Origin: Lachnospiraceae bacterium FE2018
Lineage (GTDB): Bacteria; Bacillota; Clostridia; Lachnospirales; Lachnospiraceae
Length of the DNA stretch: 55,595 nucleotides
Direction: 5' to 3'
NCBI GenBank assembly: GCA_000702845.1
Contig: JNKK01000017.1
Coordinates: forward strand, 1 to 55,595
Shown: piece after piece, positions 16,969-26,008 of the stretch
Position numbering within the stretch: position 1 is the first letter of the stretch
Layout: every line of letters begins with the position of its first letter
Program-made: the position numbers and the translations under genes
Notes under the pieces: generated by a model
The model's database searches: none
The model's input: the letters and a program-made list of their open reading frames with translations, nothing else
Told to the model about the DNA's origin: nothing

Positions 16969-18957
16969 ATGAAAACACTCAGTATAGATATCGAAACCTA
17001 CTCAAGCGTCAGCCTGCAGAAGTCTGGCGTCTACCGTTACGTGGAGGCTCCGGATTTTGAGATCCTGCTCTTTGGCTACAGCATAGACGGCGCACCCGTC
17101 AATCTGATCGATCTGACCAGTGGCGAGAAGATCCCGGAGGACATACTGGATGCCCTGACGGATGACACGGTCACCAAGTGGGCATTCAACGCGAACTTCG
17201 AACGGATCTGTCTGTCGCAGCACTTGAAGAATCTGGGTATGAGCCTTGATCCCTTCCATGACAATCATCCCCTCTCAACCGAGATGGAGAGGTACCTGAA
17301 TCCGGAAGGCTGGTGCTGCACTATGATCTGGTCAGCCGTGATGGGACTGCCTCTGTCGCTGGAAGGCTGCGGCGCTGTCCTCGGCCTTGAGAAGCAGAAA
17401 CTTACCGAAGGCAAAGACCTGATCAAATACTTCTGCCAGCCTTGTGCTCCCACTAAGTCAAACGGCCAGCGAACGCGGAACCTTCCCCGTCATGCTCCCG
17501 ACAAGTGGGCAGCTTTCAAGCGGTATAACGTCAGGGATGTCGAGACAGAGATGTCCATACAGCAACGCCTGCAGAAGTTCCCGGTGCCGGACTTCATCTG
17601 GGATGAGTATCACATCGATCAGGAGATCAACGACCGTGGTGTCGCGATCGACCTGCCGCTTGTCAGACAGGCCATCGACATGGATGCCCGTTCCCGGTCA
17701 GAACTTACGGAGGCCATGCGGCAGCTGACAGAGCTTGAGAATCCGAATAGCGTCCAGCAGATGAAGCAGTTTCTTACCGAGAACGGCCTCGAAGTCGACT
17801 CCCTCGGTAAAAAGGTCGTGGCCGAACTGATCAAGACGGCACCGCCAGAGCTAAGGCGCGTTCTTGCTCTCCGGCAGCAGCTGGCAAAATCCAGCATCCG
17901 GAAATATCAGTCGATGATCAATGCCGTGTGCTCCGATGGCCGTGCTCGCGGTATGTTCCAGTTCTATGGAGCCAACCGGACTGGCCGCTGGGCAGGCAGG
18001 CTCATTCAATTACAAAACCTGCCGCAGAATCACCTGCCGGATCTGGAGCATGCTCGCGCTATCGTTCGCTCCGGTGATTATGACTGTGTGGAAATGCTCT
18101 ATGAGGATGTCCCGGATACCCTCTCGCAGCTGATCAGGACGGCCTTCATTCCAAAGGACGGCTGTAAGTTTATCGTCAGTGACTTTAGCGCGATCGAAGC
18201 CCGGGTCATCGCATGGATGGCCGGTGAGTCTTGGCGTCAGGAGGTCTTCGCAAGTGGCGGTGATATTTACTGCGCCAGCGCCAGCCAGATGTTCAAAGTG
18301 CCAGTCGAGAAGCACGGTATCAATGGCCACCTGCGTCAGAAAGGCAAGATCGCCGAACTCGCCCTCGGCTACGGCGGCTCAGTCGGAGCCCTGAAAGCAA
18401 TGGGCGCTCTTGAGATGGGCTTGACCGAGGATGAGCTTTATCCCCTTGTTGAGGCTTGGCGGCAGACCAATCCGAACATCGTCTCCTTCTGGTGGGACGT
18501 CGACCGGGCTGCAATGGAGGCTGTGAAGTTCAGGCACGAGGCGGACACCCACGGCATCCACTTCGAATATAAAAGCGGCATGCTCTTTATCACCCTTCCT
18601 TCTGGCCGGAAGCTCGCCTACGTAAAACCCAAGATTGGAACTAACAAGTTCGGCGGCCAGTGTATCACCTACGAAGGCGTCGGCGGCACCAAGAAATGGG
18701 AACGTCTCGAGACCTATGGCGCTCGCCTTGTCGAGAACATCGTGCAGGCAACCTCCCGGGATATCCTGTGCTACGCCATGCGGACACTCCGCTGCTGCAG
18801 TATCACGATGCACATCCATGATGAGCTTGTCATCGAAGCCGATCCCCGGATGTCGCTAAAGGCAGTCTGTGAACAGATGGGAAGAACACCACCGTGGGCA
18901 GTAGGCCTGCAGCTGAACGCAGACGGATACGAAACAACATTTTATAAGAAAGACTGA
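16969..18957 (+). CDS. Phage family A DNA polymerase
   Basis: 662 aa from ATG 16969; the open frame upstream overlaps another gene and is not used. N-terminal 3'-5' exonuclease with the DIETYS motif (D7, E9). Polymerase motif A is SDFSAIEARV with D405, motif B KIAELALGYGG, and motif C HDELVIE with H617 and D618. The whole replicative enzyme appears intact. It sits between the single-strand-binding-like gene and the primase-helicase. Confidence 0.95.
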   Translation: MKTLSIDIETYSSVSLQKSGVYRYVEAPDFEILLFGYSIDGAPVNLIDLTSGEKIPEDILDALTDDTVTKWAFNANFERICLSQHLKNLGMSLDPFHDNHPLSTEMERYLNPEGWCCTMIWSAVMGLPLSLEGCGAVLGLEKQKLTEGKDLIKYFCQPCAPTKSNGQRTRNLPRHAPDKWAAFKRYNVRDVETEMSIQQRLQKFPVPDFIWDEYHIDQEINDRGVAIDLPLVRQAIDMDARSRSELTEAMRQLTELENPNSVQQMKQFLTENGLEVDSLGKKVVAELIKTAPPELRRVLALRQQLAKSSIRKYQSMINAVCSDGRARGMFQFYGANRTGRWAGRLIQLQNLPQNHLPDLEHARAIVRSGDYDCVEMLYEDVPDTLSQLIRTAFIPKDGCKFIVSDFSAIEARVIAWMAGESWRQEVFASGGDIYCASASQMFKVPVEKHGINGHLRQKGKIAELALGYGGSVGALKAMGALEMGLTEDELYPLVEAWRQTNPNIVSFWWDVDRAAMEAVKFRHEADTHGIHFEYKSGMLFITLPSGRKLAYVKPKIGTNKFGGQCITYEGVGGTKKWERLETYGARLVENIVQATSRDILCYAMRTLRCCSITMHIHDELVIEADPRMSLKAVCEQMGRTPPWAVGLQLNADGYETTFYKKD

Positions 18958-18963
18958 TCTTCT

Positions 18964-19019
18964 TTCGTCAAATCAGGGCTGTCACCTCCAGTGGAAAGTG
19001 TAAACCGGCGGTGGCAGCC
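18964..19019 (+). promoter_or_regulatory. Recurrent leader RNA element, copy 2, with hairpin
   Basis: TTCGTCAAATC then CACCTCCAGTGGAAAGTGTAA. Here the flanks differ from copies 1 and 3: GGCTGTCACC (18977-18986) pairs with GGTGGCAGCC (19010-19019), followed by TTTGCTTTT. The conserved core lies in the loop. It may end the polymerase transcript. Confidence 0.6.
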
Positions 19020-19066
19020 TTTGCTTTTACCGCCTTCACTATCTCAATAGAACAGGAGGAAGATCT

Positions 19067-19393
19067 ATGTTCGAAATTAAAGAAAACAGACGTATCCTGC
19101 CTGACGGCACCCAGATCACAACCTACAGCCGGGATGTGGTCAGCTGCAATATCCTCGAGGTCGAAGCCGGAACCACGGGATACATGGGCGGTGATACCGG
19201 ACACGGCGGACGCACTTACTTCCGCATTGAAGACACCGGTGGAACAGATATCCAGATTCACCCTCTCGGGCGCTATGCCGATGAAGGCTTCGAAGTATTC
19301 CTCGGCGGTGACTGCGAGCTCGAAACCATCATCCGGGCACTGAAGTTCATCACAAAGGTGCTGGAGGAAGAATCCAAGGAGGTGTACGACTGA
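19067..19393 (+). CDS. Hypothetical early phage protein
   Basis: 108 aa, ATG 19067 with AGGAGGAAGATCT upstream. It is predicted soluble and beta-rich, with Gly-rich turns (YMGGDTGHGGRTYFRIEDTGG), ending in a helix. It is commonly found before phage primase-helicases. No enzyme motif seen. It overlaps the primase start by one base. Confidence 0.75.
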   Translation: MFEIKENRRILPDGTQITTYSRDVVSCNILEVEAGTTGYMGGDTGHGGRTYFRIEDTGGTDIQIHPLGRYADEGFEVFLGGDCELETIIRALKFITKVLEEESKEVYD

Positions 19394-21648
19394 TGTTTAC
19401 CCTCTACAGCGCAGATATCATAGGTAGTCCAAGTAACTGCTCCTACCCTCACAAGCACGACGTGACAGATCAGGCCTCTCTCAGGGAGGCCGTCTGCCAC
19501 GATTACGTATGTGCAGAATACCAGAACAGCTATCGCAATAATGACAACTTCATCGGAAGCGACTGCCTACCGGTCGACTGCGACAACGACCACAGTGAGA
19601 ACCCGGATGAATGGGTACACCCGGCTGACGTGGCTGCTGCTTTTCCGGGTGTCGCCTTTGCCATCCACTACTCAAGGCATCATGAGAAGTCCAAGAACGG
19701 TAAAGCACCGAGGCCGAAGTTCCATGTGTTCTTCCCGATCGAAAGGATCACCGACGCAACGGAATACAGCAACCTGAAAAGGCTGGTTAGTGCCATCTTT
19801 CCGTACTTCGATACGCAGGCGCTGGATGCTGCCCGGTTCTTTTATGGGACAGCTGATCCGCAGGTCGAGGTCTTTGATGCACCCATGAACCTGACCTCAT
19901 TTCTGGACGATGAGTTTGATGAGAACATGGACGGCGGCACCTACGGCAGCATCACCATACCGGAAGGCTCCCGGAACGCTACCATGTCCCACTACGCCGG
20001 AAGAATCCTGAAACGCTACGGCAACACCGATGAAGCCCACGATCGCTTTATCGAATTCTCGAAAAACTGCGATCCGCCTCTGGATGCCCACGAGCTGGAT
20101 ACCATCTGGCGCAGCGCACTCCGCTTTTACGGGAAGGTGTCGTCTCAGGACGATTACATCCCTCCGGAAAAATATAATCAGGAGCTCCTCCTGCAGCCCG
20201 GCGATTACTCAGATGTCGGGCAGGCCTTGATCCTGTCCCGGGAATACATCGACCGGCTCCGCTACTCCCCATCGACAGACTACCTCGTGTACAACGGCAG
20301 CTTCTGGGAGGAATCGAAACCAAAGTCACAGGCCGTAACGCAGGAACTCACTGCCCGTCAACTGGAAGAAGCAGAGAACGAGATCAAGAAGACGCTCGAT
20401 GAAATGATGAAATGCGGCGCATGGGAGCTTGTGGCCACGATGGGTAATAAGAAGGCCGCCGCTGCCATGAACCGGGAGCAGGCACGCGTCTTCCATAAGT
20501 ATGAGAATGCCATCAGCTACAGGAACTACGCGATCAAGCGTCGGGATTCCAAATACATCTCCTCTGCCCTGAAGGAAGCAAGGCCGATGCTGGAGATCGA
20601 CCAGAGGGATCTGGACGCGGATGAATTCCTGCTGAACACGCCGTCAGCCACCTACGACCTGAGCAAAGGCCTGACCGCGCTTCACGACCACACGCCGGGA
20701 GACTTCATAACAAAACAGACCTCGGTCGATCCGGATGACCTGAATATGGACATCTGGCAGGCTGCGCTGGACACCTTCTTCGTAGGCGACACGGAGCTCA
20801 TGAACTATGTGCAGGAGATCGCCGGGCTGTCCGCTATCGGCAAGGTCTGCCTTGAGGCTCTGATCATCGCGTATGGCGAAGGCCGCAACGGTAAGTCGAC
20901 CTTCTGGAATGCCATCTCCCGGGTGCTCGGAAGCTACTCCGGGAACATGTCCGCCGACACCCTGACCGTGGGCTGCAAGCGGAATGTCAAACCGGAACTG
21001 GCTGAGGCCAAGGGCAAGCGCCTTCTGATCGCATCCGAGCTTGAGGAAGGCATGCGCCTTTCCACTTCCAACGTGAAGCAGCTCTGCTCCACCGACGAGA
21101 TCTATGCGGAGAAAAAATACAAAGACCCCTTCTCCTATGTCCCGACGCACACGCTGGTGCTCTATACCAATCACCTGCCGAAGGTGGGAGCGCTTGATGC
21201 CGGTACGTGGAGAAGGCTGATCGTGATCCCGTTCAATGCCGTCATTGAAGGAAACAGCGACATCAAGAATTACGCCGACTACCTGTATAAGAAATGCGGC
21301 GGCTCGATCCTCTCTTGGATCATTGAAGGTGCCAAGCGCGTGATCGCCAAGGACTACAAAATCGAGAAGCCGAAGGTTGTGGTCGACGCCATCAATCGTT
21401 ACAAGGAGAACAACGACTGGCTCTCACAGTTTCTGGATGAGCGCTGCGAGCTGGATCAGAGCTATACGACCAAGTCCGGCGAATTTTATAACGAATACCG
21501 CAGCTACTGCATGCAGGTCGGTGAGTATATCCGCAGCACGACGGATTTCTATACGGCACTGGATCAGGCTGGCTTTGAGAAAAAGCGTACCAAGACCGGA
21601 GTCATGGTCTTCGGAGTCCGCTTAAAGTCTGATTTTATGAAGGCTTAG
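19393..21648 (+). CDS. PrimPol / D5 SF3 helicase fusion
   Basis: 751 aa. The N-terminal 200 residues have archaeo-eukaryotic primase marks (VDCDND, FHVFFPIER, LDAARFFYG). The C-terminal half is a D5-type SF3 helicase with Walker A GEGRNGKST (495-503), a later LIASELEEG stretch, and the YTNHLPKV sensor region. It primes and unwinds phage DNA together with the A-family polymerase. A start at 19393 overlaps the previous stop. Confidence 0.92.
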   Translation: MFTLYSADIIGSPSNCSYPHKHDVTDQASLREAVCHDYVCAEYQNSYRNNDNFIGSDCLPVDCDNDHSENPDEWVHPADVAAAFPGVAFAIHYSRHHEKSKNGKAPRPKFHVFFPIERITDATEYSNLKRLVSAIFPYFDTQALDAARFFYGTADPQVEVFDAPMNLTSFLDDEFDENMDGGTYGSITIPEGSRNATMSHYAGRILKRYGNTDEAHDRFIEFSKNCDPPLDAHELDTIWRSALRFYGKVSSQDDYIPPEKYNQELLLQPGDYSDVGQALILSREYIDRLRYSPSTDYLVYNGSFWEESKPKSQAVTQELTARQLEEAENEIKKTLDEMMKCGAWELVATMGNKKAAAAMNREQARVFHKYENAISYRNYAIKRRDSKYISSALKEARPMLEIDQRDLDADEFLLNTPSATYDLSKGLTALHDHTPGDFITKQTSVDPDDLNMDIWQAALDTFFVGDTELMNYVQEIAGLSAIGKVCLEALIIAYGEGRNGKSTFWNAISRVLGSYSGNMSADTLTVGCKRNVKPELAEAKGKRLLIASELEEGMRLSTSNVKQLCSTDEIYAEKKYKDPFSYVPTHTLVLYTNHLPKVGALDAGTWRRLIVIPFNAVIEGNSDIKNYADYLYKKCGGSILSWIIEGAKRVIAKDYKIEKPKVVVDAINRYKENNDWLSQFLDERCELDQSYTTKSGEFYNEYRSYCMQVGEYIRSTTDFYTALDQAGFEKKRTKTGVMVFGVRLKSDFMKA

Positions 21649-21655
21649 GACTAAT

Positions 21656-21753
21656 GGTGTAGGTCGATGAAGCTCTTTTCTATAACTACTCTTAGAGCCT
21701 AAAAAAACAGCCTATAAGAAAAGTTAGCGATATGACCTTAATCGACCTGCACC
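21656..21753. repeat. Nested inverted repeat, candidate replication or regulatory site
   Basis: GGTGTAGGTCGAT (21656-21668) pairs with ATCGACCTGCACC (21741-21753), 12 of 13. Inside, TAACTACTCTTA and TAAGAAAAGTTA pair 10 of 12. The spacer is AT-rich. It lies between the primase-helicase and VRR-NUC genes. An origin is plausible; an RNA processing site is the alternative. Confidence 0.5.
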
Positions 21754-21785
21754 ACCGTTTAATTCACTGATGAAAGGAAGGCACA

Positions 21786-22067
21786 ATGCTTGAAAAATCA
21801 ATCGAAAAGAAACTGGCTGATGCAGTAAAGAAACGCGGCGGTCTGGCTCCCAAGTTTGTAAGCCCGGGCTTGGACGGCATGCCTGATCGTATCGTACTGA
21901 TGCCGGGCGGACGGCTGGCCTTTGTGGAGGTCAAGGCTCCGGGAAAGAAACCAAGACCGCTGCAGGAAGCCAGACACAAAAAACTACGCGAGCTTGGCTT
22001 TTCCGTTTACACCCTTGATGACAAAGACCAGATCGGAGGAATCCTTGATGAAATATGTACCACATGA
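21786..22067 (+). CDS. VRR-NUC domain nuclease
   Basis: 93 aa, start ATG 21786. PD-(D/E)XK core visible: GMPDRIVLMPGGRLAFVEVKAPG (D at 38, E and K of EVK near 53-55). It is a stand-alone VRR-NUC protein, common in phages next to SNF2 helicases, and probably acts in Holliday-junction or flap cleavage. It overlaps the helicase gene by 20 bp. Confidence 0.88.
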   Translation: MLEKSIEKKLADAVKKRGGLAPKFVSPGLDGMPDRIVLMPGGRLAFVEVKAPGKKPRPLQEARHKKLRELGFSVYTLDDKDQIGGILDEICTT

Positions 22068-23394
22068 TTATCAGCAGTATGCAACCGAATATATCAAATC
22101 CCACCCGGTTGCTGCCGTGCTGCTGGATATGGGCTTAGGCAAGACGGCTATCAGCCTGACCGCACTTCTTGACCTGCTGTTTGACAGCTTCGAAGCTCAC
22201 CGCATACTGGTGATCGCACCTCTTAGGGTAGCACGGGACACATGGCCTGCGGAGATCGAAAAATGGGATCACCTGAGCATGCTGACCTATTCCGTCGCTG
22301 TCGGTTCCGAGAAAGACCGGAAGACTGCCCTGATGCGAGATGCGGATATCTATATCATCAACCGCGAGAATGTCCAGTGGCTGGTCGAGCAAAGCGGCAT
22401 CCCGTTCACCTTCGATACGGTCATTGTGGATGAGCTCTCCTCCTTTAAGAACCACCAATCAAAACGCTTTAAGGCTCTGATGAAGGTGCGGCCACGGATC
22501 AAGCGGATCGTCGGTTTGACCGGCACCCCTTCCGCGAACGGTCTGATGGATCTCTGGGCAGAGTTTAAGGTGCTGGATATGGGGCAGCGGCTCGGGCGCT
22601 TTATCGGAATGTACCGTAACAACTATTTCAGACCGGACAAGCGCAACGGCCAGATCATCTACTCATACAAACTCCTGCCCGGTGCGGATAAGGCGATCTA
22701 TAAACAGATCTCTGACATCACCATTTCCATGAAGGCAACCGATCATCTGAAGATGCCGGAGCTTGTGATGAACACGCACACCGTGGAGCTTTCCGATGAT
22801 GAGCGTGAGCACTACGACGAACTGAAGCAGACACTGGTGCTGCAGCTTCCGGAGAAGGAAATCACAGTGGCCAACGCCGCAGCCCTCACCGGGAAGCTCC
22901 TGCAGATGGCCAACGGTGCGATCTATGACGATGACGGCGACCACATCCATATCCATGACCGGAAGCTGGATGCACTGGAAGATTTGATCGAAGGTGCCAA
23001 CGGCAAACCGGTGCTGGTGGCCTACTGGTTCAAGCACGATCTTGAGCGCATCAAGTCCCGGTTCAAGGTCAGGGAGATAAAATCATCTTCCGACATCCGC
23101 GAATGGAATGCAGGAAAGATCCCGGTTGCTGTGATCCACCCTGCCTCAGCCGGGCACGGACTCAACCTGCAGACCGGAGGCTCCACCCTTATCTGGTTCG
23201 GCCTCACGTGGTCGCTGGAACTGTATCAGCAGACCAATGCCCGTCTGTGGAGACAGGGACAGCAGGACACCGTCGTGATCCACCACATCATTACGGATGA
23301 TACGGTCGATGGCCGGGTGCTGAAAGCCCTGCAGTCAAAAGAGAAAATACAGGACAGCCTGATCGCTGCGGTCAAGGCGGAGCTGTCCAAGTGA
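22048..23394 (+). CDS. SNF2/DEAD-type phage helicase
   Basis: 448 aa from ATG 22048 (CGGAGGAATCCTTG before it). Walker A MGLGKT at 28-33, motif II VDEL near 127-130, LTGTP (motif III), and a second RecA-like domain ending in ARLWRQGQQDTV and HHIITDDTVD. This is the SNF2 branch, with no DNA-binding extras. Together with VRR-NUC it would act in recombination or repair of phage DNA. Confidence 0.92.
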   Translation: MKYVPHDYQQYATEYIKSHPVAAVLLDMGLGKTAISLTALLDLLFDSFEAHRILVIAPLRVARDTWPAEIEKWDHLSMLTYSVAVGSEKDRKTALMRDADIYIINRENVQWLVEQSGIPFTFDTVIVDELSSFKNHQSKRFKALMKVRPRIKRIVGLTGTPSANGLMDLWAEFKVLDMGQRLGRFIGMYRNNYFRPDKRNGQIIYSYKLLPGADKAIYKQISDITISMKATDHLKMPELVMNTHTVELSDDEREHYDELKQTLVLQLPEKEITVANAAALTGKLLQMANGAIYDDDGDHIHIHDRKLDALEDLIEGANGKPVLVAYWFKHDLERIKSRFKVREIKSSSDIREWNAGKIPVAVIHPASAGHGLNLQTGGSTLIWFGLTWSLELYQQTNARLWRQGQQDTVVIHHIITDDTVDGRVLKALQSKEKIQDSLIAAVKAELSK

Positions 23395-23458
23395 CAATCA
23401 CTGTAAACACGAGTCAATCAGAGTCAACCCGAGGACGTTACAAATCGGAGGTGAGACT

Positions 23459-23644
23459 TTGAACCCATACGAGAATCTGGCGAATGCCATCGTGCTGCAG
23501 GCCGTGAAGGATTACCGGCTGACTGACGACGAGGCAGAGCTCGCCGAGATCGAGCGCTTCTTCCGCTCCGACTGGTTTGGTGTTCTGACGGACGTTGATC
23601 CGGAGTATCTCATCAGAAGGCTGCGGAAGGAGAAAGATAAATGA
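23459..23644 (+). CDS. Small phage protein
   Basis: 61 aa from TTG 23459, supported by GGAGGTGAGAC just upstream. It is helical and acidic with FFRSDWFGVLTDVDPEYLIRRL, seen in many Clostridia phages just before DUF1492. Function unknown. It overlaps the next gene by 4 bp. Confidence 0.75.
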   Translation: MNPYENLANAIVLQAVKDYRLTDDEAELAEIERFFRSDWFGVLTDVDPEYLIRRLRKEKDK

Positions 23645-24066
23645 CAGCAAAAGAATATTTATCACAGGCACGGACACTGGACATGCGTATCAAGTCCAAG
23701 CTCCAGCAGATTGAATCACTGAACGATCTGGCTACCTCCTGCACCACTGTCTACAGCGACATGCCGAGAAACCCGAATCGCGGCGGCTCAAAGGTAGAAC
23801 GTGCGGTGCTTAAGATCATCGAGGTCGAGGACAGCTTAAAGCGTGACGTGGAGGATCTGGTGGAACTGAAGAAGGAGATAATGCACACGATCCATTCCGT
23901 GTCCGACGTCGAACTGCAAACCCTGCTGGAGAAGCGGTACCTTTGCTTCCTCTCGTGGGAGAAGATTGCGGTCGATATGCATTACAGCATCCAGCACATC
24001 TTCCGGATGCACGATCAGGCACTTTCTAAAGTTTCTGCCATCATGAGAGTAAATGAGAGTGAATGA
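23641..24066 (+). CDS. DUF1492 protein, probable late-gene regulator (ArpU-like)
   Basis: 141 aa. An N-terminal coiled coil (about 10-90) is followed by a C-terminal sigma-region-4-like HTH (LLEKRYLCFLSWEKIAVDMHYSIQHIFRMHDQAL). Proteins of this type switch on packaging and structural genes. It is the last early gene. The three 10-bp repeats overlapping its stop are a candidate target. Confidence 0.8.
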   Translation: MTAKEYLSQARTLDMRIKSKLQQIESLNDLATSCTTVYSDMPRNPNRGGSKVERAVLKIIEVEDSLKRDVEDLVELKKEIMHTIHSVSDVELQTLLEKRYLCFLSWEKIAVDMHYSIQHIFRMHDQALSKVSAIMRVNESE

Positions 24067-24070
24067 GAGT
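24041..24070 (+). repeat. Three tandem 10-bp repeats, candidate activator site
   Basis: ATGAGAGT occurs three times with an exact 10-bp period (24043, 24053, 24063), one helical turn apart, over the end of the DUF1492 gene and ahead of the packaging genes. A TATGATATTGTTATGAT stretch follows and could hold the -10 of a late promoter. Confidence 0.55.
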
Positions 24071-24116
24071 TTCCTTTTATGATATTGTTATGATGGACAA
24101 GATGAAACAACGGATG

Positions 24117-24152
24117 AGCCTTGCAGGACGTAAACCCTGCAGGGCTTTTCTT
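24117..24152 (+). terminator. Hairpin with T-run before HNH gene
   Basis: AGCCTTGCAGG pairs with CCCTGCAGGGCT (with G-U pairs) around ACGTAAA and is followed by TTTTCTT. It probably separates early from late transcripts. Confidence 0.6.
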
Positions 24153-24172
24153 ATGAACGGAGGTGACGCAAG

Positions 24173-24541
24173 GTGCCAAGGAAACCAAAGCGTCCCTGCT
24201 CCTTCCCCGGCTGTCCCAACCTGACAGACGGACGCTTCTGTCCGGAGCACGAACGGCAGGAGCAACGACGCTACGAGAAGTACGACCGCGACAAGACTTC
24301 CAAGCGAAGGTACGGTCGTGCTTGGAAACGAATCCGCGACCGTTATATTCATGTCCACCCTCTCTGCGAGCGATGCCTTGCGGAAGGACGGTACGTAAAG
24401 GCTGAGCAGGTGCACCACATCAAACCGCTGTCCGAAGGAGGCAGCCATAATGATGAGAACCTGATGAGTTTATGTACGGCATGCCATGCAAAGATCCATG
24501 CCGAGAGAGGCGACCGCTGGCACACCCACTCCGATGGGTAG
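24173..24541 (+). CDS. Phage HNH endonuclease
   Basis: 122 aa from GTG 24173 (GGAGGTGACGCAA upstream). Two N-terminal Cys pairs (CSFPGC, CPEH) may bind zinc. The HNH core is CERCLAEGRYVKAEQVHHIK, HNDENLMSLCTACHAKIH. HNH proteins beside the small terminase take part in cos cleavage in HK97-type phages. Position directly before the probable cos region supports that role. Confidence 0.92.
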   Translation: MPRKPKRPCSFPGCPNLTDGRFCPEHERQEQRRYEKYDRDKTSKRRYGRAWKRIRDRYIHVHPLCERCLAEGRYVKAEQVHHIKPLSEGGSHNDENLMSLCTACHAKIHAERGDRWHTHSDG

Positions 24542-24650
24542 GGCGGTCTGAATCTCTACAGCCTATGCCCCGTGGAACGGGCGTGGGGTCACGTGTGCGC
24601 GTGCGCGGTTTCAAACGGGGAATATACCCCAGAAATGTGAGGTGATTATC
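24542..24650. other. Candidate cos region
   Basis: A non-coding, GC-rich stretch between the HNH and small terminase genes. CCCGT-GGA-ACGGG (24569-24581) and GGGG-AATATA-CCCC (24617-24630) are palindromic, and a GTGCGCGTGCGCG-like purine-pyrimidine run lies between them. Placement matches the cos sites of HNH-dependent phages. The cut position cannot be read from sequence. Confidence 0.5.
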
Positions 24651-25208
24651 ATGGCTAAGGACGGTACCAACCGTGGCGGTGCCCGGATGGGTGCCGGAGC
24701 CAAAAAGAAGCCCTTGGTCGACAAGATCAATGAAGGCAATCCGGGCAAGAGAACGCTGACTGTCATCGACTTCGATTCGCACGCAGCCGATTTGGAAGGT
24801 CAACCGATGCCCAAGCCGTCAAAGCTCTTGTCTGCAAAACAGAAGGACGGGAAAAAGCTGCAGGCGGCAGCGATCTACAAAATTACATGGGAGTGGCTGC
24901 ATGAGCGCGGCTGCTCCTCTTTAGTTTCCCCACAGCTACTCGAGCGCTATGCCATGAGCTGTGCAAGGTGGATTCAATGTGAGGAGGCCGTGACGGAGTT
25001 TGGCTTCCTTGCCAAGCACCCCACCACGGGAAACGCGATCCAGAGTCCATACGTTGCGATGGGACAGAACTATATGAGCCAGACCAACCGGCTCTGGATG
25101 GAGATCTACCAGATCGTGAAAGAAAATTGTGCCTCGGAGTACACCGGCATGAGTCCACAGGATGATGTGATGGAACGGCTGCTCAGAGCGAGGCGCGGAG
25201 AAATGTAA
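24651..25208 (+). CDS. terS: Terminase small subunit (P27-like)
   Basis: 185 aa from ATG 24651 with GAGGTGATTATC upstream. It has a basic, Gly-rich N-terminus (RGGARMGAGAKKKP), then the GNPGKR motif and helical repeats (LLERYAMSCARWIQCEEAV), as in P27-family small terminases. It should recognise the packaging site just upstream. Confidence 0.88.
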   Translation: MAKDGTNRGGARMGAGAKKKPLVDKINEGNPGKRTLTVIDFDSHAADLEGQPMPKPSKLLSAKQKDGKKLQAAAIYKITWEWLHERGCSSLVSPQLLERYAMSCARWIQCEEAVTEFGFLAKHPTTGNAIQSPYVAMGQNYMSQTNRLWMEIYQIVKENCASEYTGMSPQDDVMERLLRARRGEM

Positions 25209-25225
25209 GAATCGGAGGAATGATT

Positions 25226-26008
25226 ATGTTTGAAAAAGTGAATCCGGCTCACCCGGACAAGGTGGCTGACCGCATCGCCGGTGCCCTCGTGGATCTGGCC
25301 TATGAAAAAGACGCTGATCCGAAGATCGCCGTTGAAGTCCTGATCGGCCACGGAACCTGCCACATCATCGCTGAGACATCGGTTAGTATCTCCCCCGATG
25401 AGGTGGCAGCGATCGTAAGCCGCATCGCAGGTAGCCTTACTGTCGATTACCGCGAAGTGCCGCAGGATCAGCACCTGTCGGATAACCAGAAAGACGGCAT
25501 CCGCTGTGGTGACAACGGGATCTTCAAAGGCGTCCCGGTAACAGACGAGCAGAAAACCTTGTCGAAGATCGCAAGGGATCTGTATCAGAAATATGGCTGT
25601 GACGGCAAATACATCATTGATGAAGCAAGGCTGATCATCTGCCAGAGCAATGCTGCCTCGGATGAGATTGCAGCCACATACCCCACTGCCGAGATCAATC
25701 CCCTCGGGGACTGGACTGGCGGTACGGACGTGGACTCCGGCGCTACCAACAGGAAACTCGGATCAGATATGGCTGACTCCGTGACTGGCGGCGGCCTGCA
25801 CGGAAAAGACCTGTCCAAAGCAGATGTCAGTGTGAACATCTACGCGTGGCTCAAAGCGCAGGAAATCGGACAGCCGGTCACCCTTTGCTGTGCCATCGGG
25901 GATGAGTCCGTTGATGGTATTCCGTATATCAACATTGTAGAAACAGCGAGAAATTACATCCGCGATATTGGCGGATTCGAGAAGTTCGCTGAGTGGGGTC
26001 TCGTATGA
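25226..26008 (+). CDS. metK: Compact phage S-adenosylmethionine synthetase
   Basis: 260 aa from ATG 25226, much shorter than cellular MetK (about 380-400 aa). Core motifs are present: HPDKVADRIAGALVD at 8-22, GHGTCHII, GDNGIFKG, and GGLHGKDLSKADVS in place of the usual GG-FSGKD-TK. It makes SAM from methionine and ATP. It overlaps the methyltransferase start (ATGA), so product and consumer are coupled. Confidence 0.9.
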   Translation: MFEKVNPAHPDKVADRIAGALVDLAYEKDADPKIAVEVLIGHGTCHIIAETSVSISPDEVAAIVSRIAGSLTVDYREVPQDQHLSDNQKDGIRCGDNGIFKGVPVTDEQKTLSKIARDLYQKYGCDGKYIIDEARLIICQSNAASDEIAATYPTAEINPLGDWTGGTDVDSGATNRKLGSDMADSVTGGGLHGKDLSKADVSVNIYAWLKAQEIGQPVTLCCAIGDESVDGIPYINIVETARNYIRDIGGFEKFAEWGLV

